10,214 nucleotides of DNA from SYFY01 sp043719475 (GTDB taxonomy: Bacteria > Pseudomonadota > Gammaproteobacteria > Pseudomonadales > Azotimanducaceae): assembly GCA_043719475.1 (NCBI GenBank), contig JAYSTS010000360.1, positions 1-10,214 on the forward strand, read 5' to 3'. Positions within the stretch are counted from its first letter, which is position 1; every line of letters starts with the position of its first letter. This document shows positions 5,143 through 10,214 of this stretch, in pieces. A program made the position numbers and the translations under genes. Below the pieces are notes generated by a model. It saw only the letters and a list, made by a program, of their open reading frames with translations. It did not search any database and was not told the origin of the DNA.

Positions 5143-6936
5143 TCACTGACCCTGGGCTGACACGATCGCGTTGACGGGCTTGTTGATCTCCGCCTCGGTC
5201 AGGTAGCGATAGCTGAGCGCGCCAAAGAGCATCTCGTCCCAGGATTGTTCGCCCCATGGGACCACCCGATTCGGGTCCGGGTTGGCTGGATTGCTCACCG
5301 AGTTGTCCCACGCGGTACGGTGAACAATCCGGGTTCCAGCCGGCAATCGCCTGGGAGCGGACAGTTCGTAGGTGGTCTGCCAGTTGAAGTCATAACTCGG
5401 TACGGACAACAGGACTTCTTCAGTGCCATCCGGGAAGACCGCACGAAACTCCGATGCCTTGCCGCGGAAGTGGGCGTGGGGCAACAGGTTGTAGAGGAGA
5501 ATGTCTCGATCGATGGTTCGTTCTGCCGACTCCCAGTGTTCGCGCGTTCGCGCGGGGATCGAAATCCGGTCGTTGGCCAGCACCATCGAGCGCAGTTCGT
5601 GGGTTGGTTTGTCATGGTGAAAATAGAGCCCGATTCGCGAACGGTCGGTGCTCGCCTTGCCGTAGGTGGTGTAGTGCATCTGCGGTCGAAACACGGCGTC
5701 TTCAGGCAGAAAGACACCCGTCTGGTCCGGGAAAATGTCCGCGTTCGCTCCAGGTACATAACCACCCAGCGTCCCGGACCGACTGCGGTCCAGCTTTCCG
5801 TCGGCGTTGGTGATGCCAAAGTTTGTGATCACGTGGTGCAAGGCCTTGCGATCCCCAGGCAACACTTCTGCAGCACGCACCCAGACGTCCCGTCCGATGG
5901 GATTGCGGATGACGGGATATTGGTAGTCGATCGTGCCCGTTGCAGCGACCTCCATCGCCGGCACTTCGATGATCACATCGGGCTCTCCAAGGCTCCATTC
6001 CGGCCAGGCTCGGTCATCTGTGGTCAGTGGGTCTGGTCCATCACCGCGCGGCGCACCAGCCTGCACCCAATGCACCAGCTGTTTGACCTCAAGGTCAGCA
6101 AGCGCTCGATCATTGCTGAAGTGTCCCACAGCGGGATCGGCGTGCCATGGCGGCATGCGCTTGGTACGCAGTACTTCCCGGATCATGGGCGCAAATCCCC
6201 TGACCATGTTGTAGTCCGTCATGGCCCAGGGGCCAATTCCGCCTTGCCGATGACAGGTCACGCAGTTGTCCCGCAGGATGGGGGCGATGGTTTCGCTGTA
6301 GGACACGGTGCCATGCGACGCATGAGCGGTTCGATCAGGAAAGTTGATCAGGCAGCCAATGGCGCGGGTCTCTGCCAGTTGCACGGGCCGCTTCGCCAGC
6401 AGGTCATCGAGCGCGAGCCCTAAGTGTTCCCGGGTTGCCCGAGGTTTCTGATTTTCATAACTCAGACGATCATCGATAGCACCGTGGTAGGCGATCTTCC
6501 AGGTGGTCGGGTCGACCACGAAGATTTCACCAGTTCGTACAAATCCCAGTGCTTCACCGATGAGCTGCTGCTGGTCCAGGAGCACCGGCATGTCGTAGCC
6601 AAATTCTTCAACTTCATGGGCGACGGCAGCTCGCGTGTCTTGCAGGTTGCTGTTGATCAGAAAGAACTGGACACCTTTGCCTGCGTAACGCGCCCGCATC
6701 TCGCGCAGGGTTGGCATGACGTTGCGGACGATAGGGCAACCGTTACCCTGAACCAGGAAGACGATCGCGCTGGCGTCGCCGTACCGGTACAGCTCGTGCG
6801 CCGTCCCCCGGTGATCCAGCAACTTGAAATTCTCAACCAGATCATTGGTTTGGAGCGCAGATGCAAAGTGACTTCCGAATAAACAAACTGTGGCAATCAG
6901 AGCGGCAATCAGAGCGGACAAGAACTTTTTGTGCAC
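5143..6936 (-). CDS. Secreted redoxin / cytochrome c / PHM-type copper monooxygenase fusion
   Basis: This 597-residue protein has a signal peptide (MHKKFLSALIAALIATVCLF). Three parts follow. Residues 30-195 form a thioredoxin-like redoxin domain with a peroxiredoxin-style cysteine in 'GNGCPIVRN' (C67) but no CxxC. Around 213-295 is a small cytochrome-c-like segment with 'CVTCH' (C225, C228, H229) and 'RMPPWHADP', where M261 is a possible sixth ligand. From about 320 comes a domain like the copper type II ascorbate-dependent monooxygenases. Candidate copper ligands match the PHM pattern: H367-H368 ('HHVI') and H421 ('QMHY') for one copper; H487, H489 ('HAH') and M569 ('SWDEMLFG') for the other. 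Such proteins are usually annotated only as redoxin-domain proteins and their substrate is unknown. The start is GTG 6936, with a good GAGGAA site upstream. The four-helix membrane protein follows 37 bp downstream. Confidence 0.85.
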   Translation of the reverse strand: MHKKFLSALIAALIATVCLFGSHFASALQTNDLVENFKLLDHRGTAHELYRYGDASAIVFLVQGNGCPIVRNVMPTLREMRARYAGKGVQFFLINSNLQDTRAAVAHEVEEFGYDMPVLLDQQQLIGEALGFVRTGEIFVVDPTTWKIAYHGAIDDRLSYENQKPRATREHLGLALDDLLAKRPVQLAETRAIGCLINFPDRTAHASHGTVSYSETIAPILRDNCVTCHRQGGIGPWAMTDYNMVRGFAPMIREVLRTKRMPPWHADPAVGHFSNDRALADLEVKQLVHWVQAGAPRGDGPDPLTTDDRAWPEWSLGEPDVIIEVPAMEVAATGTIDYQYPVIRNPIGRDVWVRAAEVLPGDRKALHHVITNFGITNADGKLDRSRSGTLGGYVPGANADIFPDQTGVFLPEDAVFRPQMHYTTYGKASTDRSRIGLYFHHDKPTHELRSMVLANDRISIPARTREHWESAERTIDRDILLYNLLPHAHFRGKASEFRAVFPDGTEEVLLSVPSYDFNWQTTYELSAPRRLPAGTRIVHRTAWDNSVSNPANPDPNRVVPWGEQSWDEMLFGALSYRYLTEAEINKPVNAIVSAQGQ

Positions 6937-6940
6937 AGCG

Positions 6941-6946
6941 TTCCTC
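6941..6946 (-). promoter_or_regulatory. Ribosome binding site deciding a GTG start
   Basis: GAGGAA on the minus strand lies 4 bases before GTG 6936. It supports this GTG as the start of the redoxin fusion gene, consistent with the signal peptide that begins there. Confidence 0.65.
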
Positions 6947-6963
6947 GGCGCAGGTTTACGGGC

Positions 6964-6992
6964 ATTGTCGTCCTGGGTCTACGTGGCATCAA
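6964..6992 (-). promoter_or_regulatory. Possible promoter of the redoxin fusion operon
   Basis: On the minus strand, TTGATG (6992-6987) and GACAAT (6969-6964) each match 4 of 6 consensus bases and are spaced exactly 17 bp apart, about 27 bp before the GTG start. The match is weak. It lies in the 208-bp divergent gap shared with the CYTH-CHAD gene, for which I found no comparable promoter. Confidence 0.3.
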
Positions 6993-7144
6993 TCGGCGTT
7001 TTTCGTTCGACTGCACAGGCTTGGCTGGTGAACGAGGCTGACATCGACCGGAAAGTACGCATGCACACGGGACATTCGCTCATCGACAGCGTCGGGTTGC
7101 GTCGGTAACGTGGGACCTGAGCATCCAGTTTGACGACTTGACCT

Positions 7145-8731
7145 GTGTCCACAATCATCAACATAAATGCCGGCACGACCTTGGCTCACCAGATTGAGGA
7201 CGAAATCGAGGCCAAGTTCGTGGTTCGCAATGCCGATGAGGCTGAGCAGTTGCTGCGCGTGATCGGTCGATTTGCCGAGCTTTCGGCGCAGGGTAGCGAG
7301 CAGGTGGTGGATGATTACATCGACTCGGCAGCACTGGAGCTTTACACCACCGGTCTGGGTTGCAGGATCCGCCAGAAGATTCCGAAGTTTGGAACCACTC
7401 GCTGGAGCCTGGAATGCAAGGCGATTGAGCATGGTGGTGAATCCATCAAGACGCGCAAGGAAACCCGTCATCCATTACCTGGGCCAGTGACTCCGGAAAC
7501 GCTCCCAGCCGGCGCTGTCCAGAATCTGCTTACCCAGGCACTCACCTCACCCCCGCAGGTCATTCTCAGCCTTCGCAATCAGCGTCAACACTATCTGGCG
7601 AAGACAGCACAGCACAATGAGTTCGATGTCTGCATCGATGTGGTCGAGGTCAAATCGCCCGATGGTCGGCTGCTTGGACAGTTTCGCGAGGTCGAAATCG
7701 AGCTCGTGCAAGGGGAGTTTGCCGACCTGCAAACGCTGTTGCGCCAGGTAGACGCCGCAGCAGTGGCGTCACATTCCAGACTGGGCAAGTTCGAGCGCAG
7801 CCTATGGCTGACCGGTGCACGATCACCCCGAACCCAAGCATGGCAGCCAGATCAGCCCGCCTGGTCGCTGCTGGTGGCACAAATGCGACATGACCTGAGG
7901 ATCATCGGGCTCAGCCGCGCCATAGCGCTCGAAGGATCGAGCCCCGAAGGTGTCCATCTGGTAAGAACCCACACCCGCAAACTGCAAGCCGCATTGACGG
8001 CGGCTGCGTTATGGCTCGGTCCGGAGGGTGAGCAAGTCAGCCGCCAGTTTCGCGAGCTGGCCGCAAGCTTGAGTGAAGTGCGTGACTTCGACGTGTATGC
8101 CGAACAAACCACGACATTGGTAAAGACACTGCCGGACGTTCGGGCGCGTGTCCTGACCCGGCTGGATCAAGCGCTGAAGGAATCATTGGCGCAGGCCAGA
8201 CGTAAGGCACACGCACTTCTGGAGCGGCCGAATCTGGACCGGTTGTTCGAACGGTTCCAGAAGCTGCTTGAGAGCAAGGTCGATGACCATCCGGAAATCA
8301 CGATCCGGGACCTGGCCATCACCGATCTGGTCCGCGCGGCGAGGAAGGTCCGAAAGTTGATTCGCGGGCTCGGTGATGCGAGCTCTGACGAGGCGCTCCA
8401 TCGGCTGCGTATTCGCATCAAAAAACTTCGTTATACCCTTGAACTGTATGGGGTTGTTGTATCAGACGAACTACGCGCAGCCACTCGGAGCGCACGGGAG
8501 GTGCAGGATCTGCTCGGCACCCACCAGGATGCTTGTGTTGCAGTGGGGTATGGCCAGCGACTGGCGCTGCAGTTGCCGCTGATACCTCAGAATCGCGAAG
8601 TGCTAGTCACGCTTGGGCGCCTGCAAAGCGAGCGGGAGCGGCAAGCCGAGCAAATTCGCCGTACCTTTCTCGCCGAGACTACGGGGCGAAATTTCTCCCG
8701 CTCCCTCAAGCGTGCCCTCAAGAACCTTTGA
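7145..8731 (+). CDS. CYTH-CHAD domain protein (inorganic triphosphatase / polyphosphate-associated)
   Basis: This is a 528-residue two-domain protein. The N-terminal CYTH domain (about 16-222) begins with the diagnostic ExExK motif 'EIEAK' (20-24) and contains R74 and R76 in 'CRIRQ', 'SLECK' (88-92) and the acidic strand 'EVEIEL' (182-187), all typical of the triphosphate tunnel with bound divalent metal. The C-terminal CHAD domain (about 238-520) is all-helical, with two basic His/Arg/Lys motifs, 'VHLVRTHTRKL' (270-280) and 'LHRLRIRIKKLRY' (418-430), the surfaces that bind polyphosphate in this family. YgiF-like relatives hydrolyse tripolyphosphate, and CHAD proteins associate with polyphosphate. 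The GTG start at 7145 is the first possible start after an in-frame TGA at 7139; its ribosome site is poor. The last 14 bp overlap the end of the convergent enoyl-CoA hydratase family gene. Confidence 0.93.
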   Translation: MSTIININAGTTLAHQIEDEIEAKFVVRNADEAEQLLRVIGRFAELSAQGSEQVVDDYIDSAALELYTTGLGCRIRQKIPKFGTTRWSLECKAIEHGGESIKTRKETRHPLPGPVTPETLPAGAVQNLLTQALTSPPQVILSLRNQRQHYLAKTAQHNEFDVCIDVVEVKSPDGRLLGQFREVEIELVQGEFADLQTLLRQVDAAAVASHSRLGKFERSLWLTGARSPRTQAWQPDQPAWSLLVAQMRHDLRIIGLSRAIALEGSSPEGVHLVRTHTRKLQAALTAAALWLGPEGEQVSRQFRELAASLSEVRDFDVYAEQTTTLVKTLPDVRARVLTRLDQALKESLAQARRKAHALLERPNLDRLFERFQKLLESKVDDHPEITIRDLAITDLVRAARKVRKLIRGLGDASSDEALHRLRIRIKKLRYTLELYGVVVSDELRAATRSAREVQDLLGTHQDACVAVGYGQRLALQLPLIPQNREVLVTLGRLQSERERQAEQIRRTFLAETTGRNFSRSLKRALKNL

Positions 8732-9512
8732 AGTTCGGATCCCGCTTTTCCATGAAGGACTGCATCCCTTCCTTGAAATCATCCGACTGAAACAAGGGCA
8801 ACAACTGCAAGTACACGTGATGGACGTGGTCGTTGAACGTCTCGTTCATGCCCATGCGCATCATGCGTTTTGAACCCTGTACTGCGAGTGGTGCATTGGC
8901 TGCGATCTCGCGGCCAAGTTTGGTGGCCGCATCCTGCAGTTCGTTGCTGTTGTAGACATGAGAAATGAGACCCCACTCGAGACATTCCGCAGCACTCAAC
9001 GTCCTGCCGGTAAAGATCAGCTCGCTCGCTTTTGACCAGCCGATCAGTCGAGGCAGGATCCACGTCCCGCCAGACTCGGGCAGCACCCCTCGCTTCGTGA
9101 ACGCCGCTGCAAGTTTGGCCGTGTCAGCCATGATTCGAATATCACAGCCCAGTGCCAGGTCCATCCCATAACCGGCGGCGCTGCCGTTGAGTGCAGCGAT
9201 GGTCGGTGTGTCGAGGTTGTGAAGTACCGTCGGTGGTGTATTGCGCAGGTCGAGTGTTGCAGGGCTGCTGCGCTGATTCGATAAACCGCTGGCAATTCCA
9301 CCGCCACGCAGGTCAAGGCCTGCGCAGAAAAACTTGCCACTGCCCGTGATGACAATGGCACGCACGTCCTGATCTCGATCTGCCTTGAGCAGGTACTCGG
9401 AGAGAGCGGCCAGCATCGGGCCGGATATGGTGTTCTGCCGATCAGGTCGATTCAGTGTAATCGTCGCGACATGCGCGTCGACGGAATAAAGAACATCTTG
9501 CTGGTCGGTCAT
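8718..9512 (-). CDS. Enoyl-CoA hydratase/isomerase family protein
   Basis: This 264-residue protein has the normal crotonase-fold length. It shows 'ATITLNRPDRQN' near the N-terminus, the oxyanion-hole segments 'FFCAGLDLRG' (61-70) and 'LNGSAAGYGMDLALGCDIR' (108-126), and 'PESGGTWILPRLIG' (145-158), 'ELIFTGRTLSAAECLEWGLI' (164-183). The fold binds acyl-CoA and stabilises an enolate. By my alignment, the two catalytic glutamates of classical hydratases are replaced: Asp118 stands in 'GMDLAL', and the segment 'FTKRGVLPE' has no Glu at the usual place. Isomerase or another crotonase chemistry is therefore at least as likely as hydration, and the pathway is not evident from the neighbours. ATG 9512 is preferred over an in-frame start at 9533 because GGAG lies 7 bases upstream. 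The 3' end overlaps the CYTH-CHAD gene by 14 bp. Confidence 0.9.
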   Translation of the reverse strand: MTDQQDVLYSVDAHVATITLNRPDRQNTISGPMLAALSEYLLKADRDQDVRAIVITGSGKFFCAGLDLRGGGIASGLSNQRSSPATLDLRNTPPTVLHNLDTPTIAALNGSAAGYGMDLALGCDIRIMADTAKLAAAFTKRGVLPESGGTWILPRLIGWSKASELIFTGRTLSAAECLEWGLISHVYNSNELQDAATKLGREIAANAPLAVQGSKRMMRMGMNETFNDHVHHVYLQLLPLFQSDDFKEGMQSFMEKRDPNFKGS

Positions 9513-9519
9513 CGAAGGG

Positions 9520-9523
9520 CTCC
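9520..9523 (-). promoter_or_regulatory. Ribosome binding site for the enoyl-CoA hydratase family gene
   Basis: GGAG on the minus strand, 7 bases before ATG 9512, selects this start over the upstream in-frame candidate at 9533. Confidence 0.55.
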
Positions 9524-9702
9524 GGTAAAACACCGACGGTAAGGAGTGCGGTCCAGCGATGCAAGCCCTGACCTCGTAGTGCTCGGGTTATCCCTTTATG
9601 CATAGCCAAAATAATGGCGAAAAATAGTGAGTTGCCAGGACTGGCGAAGAAGCGGCCACGAACTAGATTTACCCTACAACAATGCAGTGGCAGTTTTAGG
9701 GA

Positions 9703-9927
9703 ATGGCACAGAATCAGGAAGGCACGGTCGACCTGCTGGAGATTTATCATGCTCGGCAGATGCGCGCCGAAATCGTCAGCCAGATCCGGCGGTTGCGTCG
9801 GCCTGATCCGGCCAATCCACTGATCGACTATGTCCGTCGTCGCGAAACCCGTAGTTACTACGAGGCGATGCTGCTGGCGACGGTTGAACTCCTCAAGAGT
9901 TTGGGTGATCGGCCAGAGCAGAGCTGA
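9703..9927 (+). CDS. Small protein of unknown function (74 residues)
   Basis: I do not recognise this protein. It begins MAQNQEGTVDLLEIYHARQM and is rich in Arg and Glu. It appears mostly helical, with an Arg-rich stretch 'QIRRLRRPDP' (27-36), 'DYVRRRETRSYYEAM' (42-56) and a final hydrophobic-charged helix 'LLATVELLKSLGDR'. No signal, membrane segment or cysteine is visible, so it is probably a small soluble cytoplasmic protein, possibly protein- or nucleic-acid-binding given its charge; that is inference. An in-frame TAG ends at 9699, so ATG 9703 is the earliest start. AGGGA sits directly against the ATG, too close for a good ribosome site, which leaves some doubt about start and expression. 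It is transcribed away from the divergent enoyl-CoA hydratase family gene. Confidence 0.5.
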   Translation: MAQNQEGTVDLLEIYHARQMRAEIVSQIRRLRRPDPANPLIDYVRRRETRSYYEAMLLATVELLKSLGDRPEQS

Positions 9928-10078
9928 CCAATCTATGCAGGGGTATTTAAGAGCTGCTTAACGATTGACTGGAGAGAAGGTCGGGATTGCCGCGGAAATC
10001 AAACCGTAAGGTCACAGCCCATGGAGTTGCCAGATTCTGTCATGAGACGTCGAGTAAAAGCGTTCTGTGGGAGATCTC
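9928..10078. other. Intergenic stretch with a repeat fragment
   Basis: No coding sequence or recognisable RNA gene is seen. At 10066-10079, TGTGGGAGATCTCT looks like a shortened duplicate of the start of the palindromic element that follows at 10079. Confidence 0.5.
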
Positions 10079-10146
10079 TTGTGGGAGCGATCTCCTGATC
10101 GCGATCTTCGATGATTCCAACAATCGCGGTCAGGAGACCGCTCCCA
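10079..10146 (+). repeat. REP-like palindromic element, copy 4, cut at its right end
   Basis: This is the same family and orientation as copy 3 (57 of 63 bases identical). The left arm GGGAGCGATCTCCTGATCG pairs with the right arm CGGTCAGGAGACCGCTCCC, with a few wobble positions. The right arm contains the exact small hairpin GCGGTC-AGGA-GACCGC (10126-10141), followed by TCCCA. Copy 1 ends in CCCACAA, whereas this copy stops at CCCA, where the group II intron 5' end begins. The final CAA is therefore missing here and may lie on the far side of the intron. Confidence 0.8.
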
Positions 10147-10214
10147 GTGTGCCCGGCATGGGCATGTACTAGCTGACTGAAAGGTGTCAGCCGGAAGACG
10201 TGACTGAAACCGTA
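10147..10214 (+). mobile_element. Group II intron, class C-like, 5' end (continues beyond the window)
   Basis: From 10147 the sequence starts GTGTGCCCGGCATGGG, fitting the group II intron 5' consensus GUGYG and matching, as I recall it, the 5' end of the structurally solved class IIC intron of Oceanobacillus iheyensis. Small helices typical of domain I can be drawn: GCCC (10151-10154) with GGGC (10160-10163), and GCTGAC (10172-10177) with GTCAGC (10186-10191) around the loop TGAAAGGT. The position immediately after a hairpin is the known insertion preference of class C introns. Only 68 bases are present. The catalytic domains V and VI and any reverse transcriptase/maturase gene would lie to the right, so whether the intron is complete cannot be judged. 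Confidence 0.72.

Noticed and set aside
5245..6423. 392-codon open frame on the plus strand
   Set aside because: It is the antisense shadow of the redoxin-cytochrome-copper fusion gene, which has clear domain motifs; the plus-strand product resembles nothing.
9987..10172. 61-codon plus-strand frame
   Set aside because: It runs through the palindromic repeat and into the intron 5' end and has no coding-like composition of its own.

Overview
The window looks like chromosomal DNA of a fairly GC-rich Gram-negative bacterium. The evidence is several Sec-type signal peptides, a periplasmic-type PQQ beta-propeller enzyme, a c-type haem motif, MscL, and a REP-like palindromic repeat family of the 'TGTGGGAGCG' type that is familiar from gammaproteobacteria. 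A gammaproteobacterium is my best inference, but no rRNA or lineage-specific marker is present to prove it. Ten protein genes are supported; one of them is cut by the left edge.

Layout. 1-863 (+): the 3' part of a PPOX-fold flavin/F420-type protein, then a DUF1801 protein. 869-3645 (-): a two-gene unit, a secreted PHP-fold phosphodiesterase of the Sb-PDE type, translationally coupled (ATGA overlap) to a secreted PQQ enzyme resembling polyvinyl-alcohol dehydrogenase. 3646-4044: gene-free, holding a cluster of palindromic REP-like elements, a 12-bp triple repeat and a G/C-tract hairpin. 4045-4446 (-): mscL, with a good extended -10 promoter upstream. 4662-6936 (-): a probable two-gene operon, a large secreted redoxin / cytochrome c / PHM-type copper monooxygenase fusion followed by a four-helix membrane protein. 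7145-8731 (+): a CYTH-CHAD protein. 8718-9512 (-): an enoyl-CoA hydratase/isomerase family protein that overlaps the CYTH-CHAD gene tail to tail by 14 bp. 9703-9927 (+): a small protein of unknown function. 10079-10146: another copy of the palindromic repeat. 10147 to the right edge: the 5' end of a group II (class C-like) intron, placed directly after that palindrome.

How the genes fit together. The PDE-PQQ pair suggests a periplasmic route in which a phosphodiester is hydrolysed and the released alcohol is oxidised; this is inference. The redoxin-cytochrome-copper fusion and its membrane partner look like an envelope redox module. CYTH-CHAD points to polyphosphate or triphosphate metabolism. 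The most striking non-coding signal is the junction between the repeat family and the intron at the right end. The repeat copies at 3795-4025 act as an empty-site reference and allow a prediction of where the repeat should resume beyond the intron.
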